Source: Alphaproteobacteria bacterium
GTDB lineage: Bacteria > Pseudomonadota > Alphaproteobacteria > Sphingomonadales > Sphingomonadaceae
DNA: 54,094 bases
Direction of reading: 5' to 3'
Assembly (NCBI GenBank): GCA_030431435.1
Contig: JAUIJI010000003.1
Span: 1-54,094, forward strand
Under the pieces are notes generated by a model. It saw nothing but the letters and a program-made list of their open reading frames with translations, searched no databases and was not told the origin of the DNA. Below, piece by piece: positions 42,877-51,446 of the stretch; the stretch's first letter is position 1, and every line of letters begins with the position of its first letter. The translations under genes and the position numbers were made by a program.

Positions 42877-45091
42877 TACCGCAACCATGGATAGCGGCCC
42901 CGCGCTGGGCCGCCGCGCATTCCTGAAGGTTTCCGCAGCAGCCGGTGGCGGCCTCGCCATCGCTGCCACCATCCCCATGGCCGCCAAGGCCATGGCGCAG
43001 GGCGGACCGGCGGAACTGAACGCCTTCATCACCATCAACCCTGACAACACCATCACCATCATCGGCAAGAACCCGGAGATCGGCCAGGGCATCAAGACCA
43101 TGCTCCCCATGCTGATCGCGGAAGAGCTGGATGCAGACTGGGATATGGTCGCAATCGAGCAGGGCGATACCAACATGGCGAAATACGGCCCGCAGCTGGC
43201 CGGTGGCAGTTTTGCCACGCCGATGAACTGGATGCCCATGCGCCAGACCGGCGCAGCCGCGCGGCACATGTTGTTGCAGGCCGCCGCGCTGCGCTGGGGC
43301 GTGGATATCGCATCGCTTTCCACCGAGCCGAGCGTGGTCGTGCATGCCGCTTCCGGTCGCCGCGCGACCTTTGGCGAACTGGCCGGCGAAGCCGCCACCC
43401 TGCCCGTGCCCGATCCGTCTTCCGTGGCACTGAAGGATGAAGACGATTTCCGCATCATCGGCACGCCGATCGGCGGGATCGACAGCCCCAAGATCGTTCG
43501 CGGTGAGCCGATCTTCGGCGTCGACACCCAGCTCGAAGGCATGGTCTATGCCGCTTACGAGCGCTCTCCCGTGTTCGGCGCGAAGCTGCTTTCGGCCAAT
43601 ACCGAAGCCGCCAAGGCACAGCCCGGCGTGATCGATGCCTTCACCGTCGAAGGCAATGGTAACGCGCAAGAACTGGTCGATGGCGTCGCCGTGATTGCCA
43701 GCAACTGGTGGCTCGCCAACAAGGCGCGTTCGGTGCTCGATGTGCAGTGGGACAATGGCGAATGGGCCAGCCACTCCTCTGCCAAGTATGAAGAAGACGC
43801 CCGCCGCTTCATGGCCGAAGGCAAGCCGCAGGAAGAGCTTTCAGCCAAGGGCGATGTCGACAGCGCCTTTGCATCCGCAGCTCAGGTAGTGGAAGGCGAA
43901 TATTCCTATCCCTTCCTCGCTCACGTTGCGATGGAGCCGATGAACTGCACCGCGCTGGTGAAGGAAGACGGCAGCATCGAGATGTGGGCCCCCAGCCAGA
44001 CACCGCAGGGCGGGCAGACTGCGGTTGCGCAATATCTTGGCGTGGAGCCGGACAAGGTCACCGTCCACATCACCCGCATGGGTGGCGGCTTTGGCCGACG
44101 CCTCACCAACGATTACATGGTGCAGGTGGCGGCTATCGCCAAGCAGATGCCCGGCACGCCGGTGCAGCTGATCTGGAGCCGCGAGGACGACGTCCGCAGC
44201 GATTTCTACCGCCCGTCCGGCTGGCACAAGCTGAGCGCGGCGCTGGACGAGAACGGAAAGATCACCGGACTGAAGGACCACTTCGTGACCTGGGATATCG
44301 ACGGTGGCGCATTCAATCCCGCGCTGATGCCGGTGACGGAATTCCCCTTCAACTATGTCGACAATGTCGATTACTCGCTGACCAAGATGCCCACCGCCGT
44401 GCCTATGGGCGCGCTGCGGGCACCGACGTCGAATGCCATCGCCTTCGTGTTCCAGAGCTTCCTCGATGAGGTGGCGCATGCGCAGGGCAAGGACCTGCCC
44501 ACGCTGATGCTGGAGATCGTCGAAGGGGCCGAGGCGGAGCCTGACACGATGGGCTTTGTCGGCCCGCAACCGGGCTTCAAGCCGCAGCGCCTGCGCGATG
44601 TCACCCGCAAGGTGATGGAGATGGCAAACTGGGGCCAGCCGGTCGCAGAAGGCCGTGCACTGGGCTTTGGCTATTACTGGAGTCATCAGGGTTATTTCGC
44701 CGAGGTAGTGGAAGCCAGCCTTAGCGAGCGCAACCAGGTCCAGGTGCATAATGTCTGGGTCGCCGGCGATGTCGGCAGGCACATCATCAACCCCTATGGC
44801 GCGCTCAACCAGGTCGAAGGCTCTGTCATCGACGGTCTGGGCCAGGCGATGCAGCTGGCAGTGGAGATCGAAGGCGGCGCTGTGAAGCAGTCCAACTTCC
44901 ACAACTACCAGCTGCCGCGCATGCCGATGACGCCGCAGATCCACGTCGACTGGGTGAAAAGCGATCACTCGCCCACCGGCCTTGGCGAACCCGCCCTGCC
45001 CCCGGTTATACCGGCACTGACCAACGCATTGCATGCCCTCACCGGCAAGCGCGTGCGCAGCCTGCCGATCGATACGTCGCTGTTTGCGTGA
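42869..45091 (+). CDS. Molybdopterin-binding subunit of a xanthine dehydrogenase-family enzyme (IorB-like)
   Basis: 740 residues. A twin-arginine signal is visible (GRRAFLK, then a hydrophobic stretch), so the enzyme is exported folded with its partner. The molybdenum-binding motifs GGGFGRR and MGALRAPTSNA and a late active-site Glu in GLGEPALPPV are present. It hydroxylates a carbon next to nitrogen in a ring or an aldehyde carbon. It overlaps the ferredoxin subunit gene, and modABC lies convergent downstream, which supplies molybdate. No XdhC-like maturation factor is found nearby. Natural substrate unknown; the divergent oxoprolinase suggests lactam-type compounds, which is inference. Confidence 0.92.
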   Translation: MSDTATMDSGPALGRRAFLKVSAAAGGGLAIAATIPMAAKAMAQGGPAELNAFITINPDNTITIIGKNPEIGQGIKTMLPMLIAEELDADWDMVAIEQGDTNMAKYGPQLAGGSFATPMNWMPMRQTGAAARHMLLQAAALRWGVDIASLSTEPSVVVHAASGRRATFGELAGEAATLPVPDPSSVALKDEDDFRIIGTPIGGIDSPKIVRGEPIFGVDTQLEGMVYAAYERSPVFGAKLLSANTEAAKAQPGVIDAFTVEGNGNAQELVDGVAVIASNWWLANKARSVLDVQWDNGEWASHSSAKYEEDARRFMAEGKPQEELSAKGDVDSAFASAAQVVEGEYSYPFLAHVAMEPMNCTALVKEDGSIEMWAPSQTPQGGQTAVAQYLGVEPDKVTVHITRMGGGFGRRLTNDYMVQVAAIAKQMPGTPVQLIWSREDDVRSDFYRPSGWHKLSAALDENGKITGLKDHFVTWDIDGGAFNPALMPVTEFPFNYVDNVDYSLTKMPTAVPMGALRAPTSNAIAFVFQSFLDEVAHAQGKDLPTLMLEIVEGAEAEPDTMGFVGPQPGFKPQRLRDVTRKVMEMANWGQPVAEGRALGFGYYWSHQGYFAEVVEASLSERNQVQVHNVWVAGDVGRHIINPYGALNQVEGSVIDGLGQAMQLAVEIEGGAVKQSNFHNYQLPRMPMTPQIHVDWVKSDHSPTGLGEPALPPVIPALTNALHALTGKRVRSLPIDTSLFA

Positions 45092-45099
45092 GGCGAACA

Positions 45100-45211
45100 C
45101 CCCTCCCGCATGCGGGAGGGGCAGCGAGACTTGGCAGCTTGCTGCCTAGTCGCAGCGGGGTGGGCCTTTCGGCCCATGACCACCCCCAACCCCTCCCGCA
45201 AGCGGGAGGGG
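45100..45211 (+). repeat. Composite palindromic element between IorB and modC
   Basis: Two strong hairpins, CCCCTCCCGCATGCGGGAGGGG (split as two 11-base arms, 45100-45121) and CCCCTCCCGC-AA-GCGGGAGGGG (45190-45211), flank GC-rich inner dyads (GGGGTGGG with CCACCCC). The pattern is like the CCCTCCCGC-type intergenic repeats of sphingomonads. It may act as a bidirectional terminator between the convergent genes. Confidence 0.7.
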
Positions 45212-45217
45212 AGTGTT

Positions 45218-45841
45218 CTAATCCAGCGAGACGACGCGGCCTGCCAGCCTGTCCACTTCGGCGGCATCGTGGCTGACGAGCAGCATGGGCAAGCCCAGCT
45301 CGTCACGAATATCCTCGATCAGCTTGCGCATGCGTTCGGCGCGCGGCGCGTCGAGCGAGGCCATTGGCTCATCCAGCAGAAGGAAACGCGGGGCAGCCAG
45401 CAAGGCGCGGCCAATGGCGACGCGGCGCGTTTCTCCGCCTGACAAGTTTGCGGGATAGCGGCCGAGCAGGTCGGCGATGCCGAGCAGATCCACAACCCTG
45501 TCGCGCGCGATCCATCGCTCTGAAGCGGGAGCCAGCTTCTCGCCATAGGCAAGGTTGGCGGCGACTTTCATATGCGGGAACAGCCGCGCATCCTGGAACA
45601 CATATCCGGCACGCCGCTTTTCCGGCTTCAGGTCGATGCCATGCGCGGAATCAAACAGCACCTCGCCCGCAACAGCAATGCGCCCGTGATCGGGCCGCAG
45701 CAATCCGGCGATCGCGTTCAGCACGGTTGTCTTGCCCGCACCCGAAGCGCCAACCAGCGCGGTGAGAACGGCATTGCTCTCAAGGTCCAGCGCCACTTGT
45801 CGCGATCCGAAATCGTGACGCAGGCTGATTTCAAAGAACAT
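45218..45841 (-). CDS. modC: ModC, molybdate ABC transporter ATPase
   Basis: 207 residues. Walker A GASGAGKTT, the signature LSGGETRRVAIGRAL, Walker B LLLDEPMAS and the switch His in VSHDAAEV are all visible. The usual C-terminal MOP domain (ModC is normally about 350 residues) is absent, so the transporter has no built-in molybdate sensor. It powers import of molybdate with ModB. It is the last gene of modABC on the minus strand and overlaps modB by 11 bases. Convergent with IorB, which needs molybdenum cofactor. A related sulfate or tungstate role cannot be excluded. Confidence 0.9.
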   Translation of the reverse strand: MFFEISLRHDFGSRQVALDLESNAVLTALVGASGAGKTTVLNAIAGLLRPDHGRIAVAGEVLFDSAHGIDLKPEKRRAGYVFQDARLFPHMKVAANLAYGEKLAPASERWIARDRVVDLLGIADLLGRYPANLSGGETRRVAIGRALLAAPRFLLLDEPMASLDAPRAERMRKLIEDIRDELGLPMLLVSHDAAEVDRLAGRVVSLD

Positions 45842-46523
45842 GCGCCTGCCTCCCGGCGGATCGCCGCACCAGCATTTCTGACAGCAGTAGCGCCAGCAAT
45901 GAAAGGATGATCGAGATCACCGCCAGCCGCGCCACCTGGCTCTCTGCGCCGGGCAATTGCAGCCCGCTGTAGATCGCCAGCGGCAGCGTACGCGTCTCGC
46001 CCGCGATGTTGCTGGCGAAGGTAATCGTCGCGCCGAATTCACCCAGCGATCGGGCAAAGCCGAGCATCGCGCCTGCGGCGATTCCCGGTAGGCTCAATGG
46101 CAAGGTGATCGTTGCAAAGGCGCGCCAGCGGCTCGCGCCAAGGCTGCGCGCTGCGCCCACCAGCCGCCGGTCCACCGCCTCGATAGACAGACGCATGGCG
46201 CGCACCATAAGCGGCAAGGCCATGACAGCGGCGGCAAGCGCAGCGCCTGTCCAGCTGAACACCAGCGTGATGCCGAAGGCGCTTTCCAGCCAGCTACCGA
46301 TGGGGCCGTTGCGGCCAAAGGCGATCAGCAGCAGCCAGCCCGTCACCACCGGCGGAACCACCAGTGGCAGGTGCACGAGCGCGTCGAGCACGACGAGACC
46401 GGGAAAGCGTCTCCGCGCCAGCACCCACGCCAGGCCATAAGCGACCGGCACGGTCAGCAGCACAGCGACAAGGCTGACCTTGAGCGAGAGACCGACCACC
46501 GCCCATTCGGCTTCGGTCAACAC
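45831..46523 (-). CDS. modB: ModB, molybdate ABC transporter permease
   Basis: 230 residues with about five to six membrane segments. The EAA-type loop for ATPase contact is GAARSLGASRWRAFATITLPLSLPG. It forms the inner-membrane channel for molybdate. The start is GTG 46523, which overlaps modA by 7 bases, so translation is coupled. The length and order match standard modB. It lies between modA and modC, all minus strand. No odd features. Confidence 0.92.
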   Translation of the reverse strand: MLTEAEWAVVGLSLKVSLVAVLLTVPVAYGLAWVLARRRFPGLVVLDALVHLPLVVPPVVTGWLLLIAFGRNGPIGSWLESAFGITLVFSWTGAALAAAVMALPLMVRAMRLSIEAVDRRLVGAARSLGASRWRAFATITLPLSLPGIAAGAMLGFARSLGEFGATITFASNIAGETRTLPLAIYSGLQLPGAESQVARLAVISIILSLLALLLSEMLVRRSAGRQAHVL

Positions 46524-47287
46524 GGCTGCTGCCCTTCAGGCAAAGTGAAGCCATGTGCGCACAGGATGCGCTTCGCCTCTTCGCTGGACAGGGAGGCAAG
46601 GAAACCGGCTGCATCGGGGTGGATCGCCCCAGCCACGAGCGCCGCCGGATATCGGATGGTCATTCCGTCTGGCAACGCATGTGGAAATGCGATGGCAGTG
46701 ACTTGCTCGCTCGCCGCAGCATCGCTGGCGTAGACGATTGCCGCTTCCGCCTCCCCGCGTTCCACCAGTTGCAACGCCGCTCGAACATTCTCTGCGGGGA
46801 CAACCGATGCGGCAACCCCGTCCCATAAACCCGCAGCAATCATCGCGGCCTTGCCATAGCGCCCGGCAGGAACGCTGTCGGGATCAGCCATGGCCAGCTT
46901 GCCGCCATTTGACGGGACCGGCACGCTACCATCCGCAACAGGCTCCCGCACAACATAGACCAGCACATTGCCAGCGATGTCGCTGCGGCTGCCGGAATCG
47001 ATCAGCGCGTGCTCCTCCAGCCAGTCCATCCACTCCGCATCGGCAGAGATCATGACATCGGCAGGCGATCCCGCCGCCAGCTGGCGCGCGAGGGAGGGGG
47101 TTCCGGCAAAGGACAACAAGGATCGCGGGTGCCCCTGCGCTTCCCAGCTGTCGGCCAGCTCCTCCATCACATTGGTCATGCTCGATGGCGCAAGCACCAC
47201 CGGCCCGCGCGCCTCTCCGGACGAACAGGAGGCAAAGGCGAGCGCTGCCAGCAGGCAGCAGGACAGGAAGCGCAAGCGGGAGATCAC
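46517..47287 (-). CDS. modA: ModA, molybdate-binding lipoprotein
   Basis: 256 residues. The N-terminus has a hydrophobic segment and lipobox FASC, so it is a lipid-anchored periplasmic binding protein. ModA features are APSSMTNVMEELADSW, SFAGTPSLARQLAAGSPADVMISAD and the later VERGEAEAAIVYASDA. It hands molybdate to ModBC. The start is GTG 47287, with no ribosome site upstream, and a ModE-box-like dyad sits 10 bases before it; the mRNA may be leaderless. Transcription would then be blocked when the regulator binds. The order modA-modB-modC is standard. Confidence 0.9.
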   Translation of the reverse strand: MISRLRFLSCCLLAALAFASCSSGEARGPVVLAPSSMTNVMEELADSWEAQGHPRSLLSFAGTPSLARQLAAGSPADVMISADAEWMDWLEEHALIDSGSRSDIAGNVLVYVVREPVADGSVPVPSNGGKLAMADPDSVPAGRYGKAAMIAAGLWDGVAASVVPAENVRAALQLVERGEAEAAIVYASDAAASEQVTAIAFPHALPDGMTIRYPAALVAGAIHPDAAGFLASLSSEEAKRILCAHGFTLPEGQQPC

Positions 47288-47296
47288 AATATGCGC

Positions 47297-47318
47297 GCTA
47301 TATACAGCAAGATATAGC
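47297..47318 (-). promoter_or_regulatory. ModE-box-like operator of modABC
   Basis: GCTATAT (47297-47303), an 8-base spacer, then ATATAGC (47312-47318), an exact inverted repeat 10 bases upstream of the modA start. It resembles the E. coli ModE half-sites built on CGxTATAT. A ModE-like DNA-binding protein is encoded at 9493-9858. The position overlaps the likely promoter. Confidence 0.6.
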
Positions 47319-47344
47319 AGGTCCAGCCCGCGCGTCAGTCGGGA

Positions 47345-49048
47345 TCAGCCCTCGAGGTCGGACGTCTTGAGCCGCGAGCGCGCTTCGGCCTTGGCTGCCC
47401 GCATGGCAAATTCGGTCGGCTCGCGCACCGGGATGATCAGCACGCAACGAACGCCTTCCGGCTCGAATTCGAGTTGGACAGGGTTGCGCAGTTCGCTGGC
47501 CACCACACGCTCGATCAGGTCGGTACCAAAGCCGCGACCGCGCTCTTCTGCCACAGGCGGACCATCGCTTTCCTGCCACTCAACCCGCACCAGTTTCGCG
47601 TCGACCATTTCCCAAATGACGCTGACCTTGCCCCCCGGCTGGCTGAGCGCACCATATTTGGCGGCGTTGGTCGCCAGTTCGTGCATGGCCAATCCCAGCG
47701 ACAGGGCATCGTTGGGCGCGAGTTCCACGTCCGGCCCTTCCATGCGGATCGAATGGTCGGCATCCTGCACATAAGGGCGCAGTTCCGCCTGGATCACCGC
47801 AGCAACAGGAGTGGTGCCCCAGTCCGAGCGTGTCAGCAGGTCATGCGTGGCGGAAAGCGCGCGGATGCGTCCGTCAAGGCCATCGGCAAACTCTGCCACA
47901 TCCTCGGCGCGGCGGCGCGTCAGCGCAATGATCGACAGCACATTGGCGAGCGTGTTCTTGACCCGGTGGTTCAGCTCCCGCGTGAGCGAGTTGCGGATCG
48001 ATGCCTGTTCCTCGAACCAGACCAGCGAGGCATCGTCCTCCAACGCCTGCTGCGTCAGCATTCGCACCAGCAACATCAGCAGGCTGGCCACAAGAAGCCC
48101 GAAGATCAGGGTCGCCATCGAAAGCCCTGACAGCACTCCGCTGTTCGCGCGGCTCACCTGCAACACGAAGGGGGCATTGGCGATCGTCACCTGCTGGCGC
48201 GTCTGCTCATGGTCCTCGTTTCCACCCGCCTCGGTGCTGGCCAGCAGGTTCTCGGCATCAGCCGTTCCGTAGAACAGGCGCACGCCATATTGGCCGGCAT
48301 CCTCCAGCTCCAGTGCGCTGGAGAGGAAATCCTGCGCGTTGAACGGGCTGTAGATATATCCGCGCAACTGCCTGCCGCCTGGCGCCGCTTCGAAAACGGG
48401 CATGTAGACGAGGAAGCCGGGACGTTCCTCTCCGCCTTCCTGCTGCAACACCACCTTGCCGCTGGCCGTGGGCCGCGCGGTCCTCTCTGCCTCCAGCATG
48501 GCGTCACGGCGCACCCGCTCGGAGAACATGTCATATCCCAATGCCCGCCGGTTCCGCTCGGTGTCGGGCTGCAACAATGTGACAGGCACCGAATAGGGTT
48601 GGTCGCCCTCTGGCACGGGGTAGAGCTGCACCGGCACGGGCGCCGTTTCGGCAAGCATCTGGTTGAAGCTGGCAATCTCGTTCGGGCGCACCACCGTGGC
48701 CCAGCCAATTCCGTCCGCCCCGCGATAGTCAGCATCAAGCCGCAACTCCGATACGAAGCGGCGGAACTGGTCCGGCTGGATATCACCCACCGAAGCCAGC
48801 AGCGCGGCACCTGCGCGCAAATAGGCGCTGCTGGCATTGGCGCGCCGTTCAAGTGCGGATGCAATCGCCGTGGTGCGGCTGCCAAGCTCGGTTCGCGCTT
48901 GCTGCATTTCGCTGCGTTCGATCGCAAAGATGGATACGATGGTGATGGCAGCGACAAGCAGGAAGATGCCGACAGGGAGCGCGCGCGGATAGCGCACGAG
49001 CCATCTCTTGGTCCTGCTGCGTCTGGCTGCGCGGATGGTCAAGTGCAC
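47345..49048 (-). CDS. CHASE-domain HWE-family sensor histidine kinase (GSR kinase candidate)
   Basis: 567 residues. A first membrane helix is near 23-43, then an external CHASE domain (about 70-270; VGDIQPDQFRRFVSELRLDADYRGADGIGWATVV), a second helix near 300-325, and the HWE/HisKA_2 kinase with phosphoacceptor His in RELNHRVKNTLA, an N box HELATNAAKYGALS, and a late Trp-x-Glu. Kinases of this type phosphorylate PhyR in the GSR. It is divergent from nepR-ecfG and shares an EcfG-type promoter region, which supports that role. GTG 49048 has AGGGAG only one base before it; TTG 49042 has better spacing. Ligand unknown. Confidence 0.88.
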   Translation of the reverse strand: MHLTIRAARRSRTKRWLVRYPRALPVGIFLLVAAITIVSIFAIERSEMQQARTELGSRTTAIASALERRANASSAYLRAGAALLASVGDIQPDQFRRFVSELRLDADYRGADGIGWATVVRPNEIASFNQMLAETAPVPVQLYPVPEGDQPYSVPVTLLQPDTERNRRALGYDMFSERVRRDAMLEAERTARPTASGKVVLQQEGGEERPGFLVYMPVFEAAPGGRQLRGYIYSPFNAQDFLSSALELEDAGQYGVRLFYGTADAENLLASTEAGGNEDHEQTRQQVTIANAPFVLQVSRANSGVLSGLSMATLIFGLLVASLLMLLVRMLTQQALEDDASLVWFEEQASIRNSLTRELNHRVKNTLANVLSIIALTRRRAEDVAEFADGLDGRIRALSATHDLLTRSDWGTTPVAAVIQAELRPYVQDADHSIRMEGPDVELAPNDALSLGLAMHELATNAAKYGALSQPGGKVSVIWEMVDAKLVRVEWQESDGPPVAEERGRGFGTDLIERVVASELRNPVQLEFEPEGVRCVLIIPVREPTEFAMRAAKAEARSRLKTSDLEG

Positions 49049-49143
49049 TCCCTAGCCGGGGCTAAATCACCCCTATCGCCCCTCGAACACCTCGCAGCAA
49101 TCCGCTTTCGAGGCCCAAATTGCATAATCACTTCTCAGTGGCT

Positions 49144-49168
49144 GGAACCGGATCGCTGCTGTTTCGTT
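49144..49168 (+). promoter_or_regulatory. EcfG-type promoter of nepR-ecfG
   Basis: GGAAC (49144-49148), 16-base spacer, CGTT (49165-49168), an exact match. The transcription start is predicted near 49177, about 105 bases before nepR, so EcfG would drive its own operon. It overlaps a minus-strand promoter at 49146-49170. Confidence 0.85.
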
Positions 49169-49170
49169 CC
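49146..49170 (-). promoter_or_regulatory. EcfG-type promoter facing the HWE kinase
   Basis: Minus-strand GGAAC (49170-49166), 16-base spacer, GGTT (49149-49146). The -10 element is GGTT rather than CGTT, but the first base is the less conserved one. It interlocks with the plus-strand site, giving a near-symmetrical bidirectional promoter about 100 bases before the kinase start. Confidence 0.65.
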
Positions 49171-49283
49171 CCAAGCTGTATGAATTGCCGGACAATGGTC
49201 TGGCAAACGATGCCTTGTTGCAACACTGTTGTTCGCGCTAGGCTCGGGATTGCAAGGCAAATTCAACAGATGTTCGAGAGCAC

Positions 49284-49481
49284 ATGACCGATCAAGGAAA
49301 GACCGGAGGCGCCGCAAAACCGGCTGGCGCTGCCAGCAAGGGCGCGGGAGTCGCAGCGAAGGCTGGCGAAAAGCCGGACTGGGCCGATGGCCTGAAGCAG
49401 TTCTACGACTCCGTTGTCGATGAACCCCTGCCTGACGAGTTGAGCGAACTGCTCGCCCGCTTTGACGAAGACGAGGCCTGA
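49284..49481 (+). CDS. nepR: NepR, anti-sigma factor of EcfG
   Basis: 65 residues. The NepR core reads GLKQFYDSVVDEPLPDELSELLARFDED (two helices that grip the sigma factor), after an Ala/Gly/Lys-rich disordered N-terminus. NepR holds EcfG inactive until phosphorylated PhyR binds it. Its stop overlaps the ecfG ATG by one base, so both are made together. There is no clear ribosome site before ATG 49284, so it may be weakly translated. An EcfG promoter lies 116 bases upstream. phyR is elsewhere in the window. Confidence 0.95.
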   Translation: MTDQGKTGGAAKPAGAASKGAGVAAKAGEKPDWADGLKQFYDSVVDEPLPDELSELLARFDEDEA

Positions 49482-50110
49482 TGACCGGCAAGAAAAAGCG
49501 CGAGCTTCCCGAACGGACTGCGGAAGACAAGAAGGCGTTCAAGCGCGAACTGACCGAAGTCGTTCCGCACCTGCGCGCCTTTGCCCGCGGCCTGTGCGGC
49601 AGGCCGGACATGGCGGACGACCTGGTGCAGGAGGCGCTGCTCAAGGCGTGGGCTGCACAGGACCGTTTCGAGCCCGGCACTTCGATGCGTGCGTGGACTT
49701 TCGTGATCCTGCGCAACGCCTATCTTACCGATATGCGCCGCAACCGGTTCCGCGGGGATTATGACGAAGGCGTGGCCGAGCGCATCCTGACCGCACCAGC
49801 TGGACAGGAGGAGCCGATCCACCTGTCAGACCTGCATCGTGCGCTGCTTACCCTGCCACCGGAACGGCGCGAGGCGCTGTTGCTTGTGGGCGCAGGCGGC
49901 TTTTCTTATGAAGAGGCAGCTGACATCTGCGGCTGCGCAGTCGGCACGATCAAGAGCCGCGTAGGCCGTGCTCGCTCGACCATCGCCAGCATGGTGGAAG
50001 AGGGCAAGGTTCCCGAGCGCGCGCTGGAAGACCCGTCTGCCCACCGCGCGATCCTGGAAGAGTTGGACGAGGTGGCTGCAGGCAATGGGGTGACCGAGCC
50101 GACACGCTGA
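49481..50110 (+). CDS. ecfG: EcfG, general stress response ECF sigma factor
   Basis: 209 residues. Sigma region 2 (HLRAFARGLCGRPDMADDLVQEALLKAWAAQDRF, then FVILRNAYLTDMRRN) and region 4 (LPPERREALLLVGAGGFSYEEAADICGCAVGTIKSRVGRARSTI) are clear and match the ECF15 group. An N-terminal extension of about 25 residues and a C-terminal tail of about 25 are usual for it. It directs RNA polymerase to GGAAC-N16-CGTT promoters, of which five candidates are seen in this window. It is freed from NepR by phosphorylated PhyR. The next gene is 72 bases downstream. Confidence 0.96.
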   Translation: MTGKKKRELPERTAEDKKAFKRELTEVVPHLRAFARGLCGRPDMADDLVQEALLKAWAAQDRFEPGTSMRAWTFVILRNAYLTDMRRNRFRGDYDEGVAERILTAPAGQEEPIHLSDLHRALLTLPPERREALLLVGAGGFSYEEAADICGCAVGTIKSRVGRARSTIASMVEEGKVPERALEDPSAHRAILEELDEVAAGNGVTEPTR

Positions 50111-50181
50111 ACCCGGCTTGATCGGGCGCGGATTGCGGTCCATTCTCGGCCAGTTGAAGCTTGGGGGATGGCAGGGCGCCG

Positions 50182-51345
50182 ATGAGTTCCGTGGACAACA
50201 AGGAAAGTGACACAGCCGGCCAGCCGCGCTCGCGCCGCCGCGCCATGACCTTTGCCGCGCAGGAGCTTCGACTGATTTCGGCGCTGGTGGTGCTGCTTGC
50301 CGTGGGCTTGTTCCTTGCCCTGCCCTTCGTACTGTCGATCGGCGCGGTGGTGTTCCTGCCGCTGGTGGCGGCGATCATCCTCACTATCGTGCTTTCACCG
50401 CTGGCTGACAGGCTGGCGGGATGGGGCGTGCCCAATTTCCTCGCCTCGCTGATGGCGCTGATCGCCTTCTTCGCCGTGCTCTCGCTGGCGCTGACCGCAG
50501 TACTTCGTCCCGCCGTTTCGCTTTATGACCAGGTGCCATCCATGATCGCACGAGTGGGTGAGCATTTCAGCCAGCTGCGCGGCAGCCTGGAATGGGTCAC
50601 ACGCCTCAACGAACAGGTCGGGGCGCTGGTTGGCAGCGAAGAAGGGCGCGAAGTGGTGCTGGCGGGGCCATCTTTCCTGCAGGAACTCGCCTTCGCCACG
50701 CCCACCGTGCTGCTAGAGGTACTGCTTACCTTCATGCTTGCATTCTTCATGATCGAGGCGCGCATCCGCTTGCGCCACCGCTTGCTGCTGCAACGCGCTG
50801 CTGTCGATTCCAGCCTCAAGGCTGCGCGCGTCATGCGAGAGGTGCAGGACCGGGTGGCCGCCTATATCCTGACTGTGGGCGTCATTAATCTGGGGGTTGG
50901 TGTTATTGTGGGACTTGGCGCGTGGGCGCTGGGGATGGATGCGCCGGTAATGTGGGGCGGCCTTGCCGCGCTGCTCAACTTCCTGCCCTATATCGGCCCG
51001 CTGCTGATGACGGCGCTGGTCGCGCTGTTCGGCCTCGGCACAGCGGAAGCCCCTCTGCTGGGCCTGATCCCGGCAGCTGCCTATCTGGGCCTGCATACGG
51101 TCGAGGCCAACGTCATCACCCCTGCCGTGCTGGGCGCGCGCTTTACCATGAACCCGGTGCTGATCCTGCTGGCGCTGTCCTATTTCAGCTGGATCTGGGG
51201 CGTGACCGGCGCTCTCTTGTCCGTGCCCATCCTGCTGGCGCTGACCGCGCTGGTCGATCATCTGGGCAAGCCTAACCTGATCGGCTTCCTGTTCGGCGAA
51301 CCGCTGTTTGCCACCAACGTCCTCGAATTGGGTGAGGACGATTAG
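50182..51345 (+). CDS. AI-2E family transporter
   Basis: 387 residues with about eight membrane segments. The PF01594 pattern is visible: two N-terminal helices, a soluble stretch around 110-160, and then GVINLGVGVIVGLGAWALGM, PVMWGGLAALLNFLPYIGPLL, and HTVEANVITPAVLGARFTMNPVLI near the end. The family includes autoinducer-2 exporters and sodium/proton antiporters; function varies, so the name should not be taken as AI-2 export. ATG 50182 follows CAGGGCG; a TTG 21 bases upstream is possible. It lies 72 bases after ecfG and may be read through from that operon. Confidence 0.86.
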   Translation: MSSVDNKESDTAGQPRSRRRAMTFAAQELRLISALVVLLAVGLFLALPFVLSIGAVVFLPLVAAIILTIVLSPLADRLAGWGVPNFLASLMALIAFFAVLSLALTAVLRPAVSLYDQVPSMIARVGEHFSQLRGSLEWVTRLNEQVGALVGSEEGREVVLAGPSFLQELAFATPTVLLEVLLTFMLAFFMIEARIRLRHRLLLQRAAVDSSLKAARVMREVQDRVAAYILTVGVINLGVGVIVGLGAWALGMDAPVMWGGLAALLNFLPYIGPLLMTALVALFGLGTAEAPLLGLIPAAAYLGLHTVEANVITPAVLGARFTMNPVLILLALSYFSWIWGVTGALLSVPILLALTALVDHLGKPNLIGFLFGEPLFATNVLELGEDD

Positions 51346-51446
51346 TTTCCCGGGCTAAGCATTGCCTTTTGCTTCCAAGCCGATAGGCTTGTGCCAATCC
51401 CCGGACCAATCCGGGAATGCACAAAGTTATCTTCTGGAGGGAGACG

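Noticed and set aside
51377-51415. Small hairpins upstream of the secreted protein at 51447
   Set aside because: Stems are only 6 bp with no T tract, so they do not support a terminator or riboswitch.
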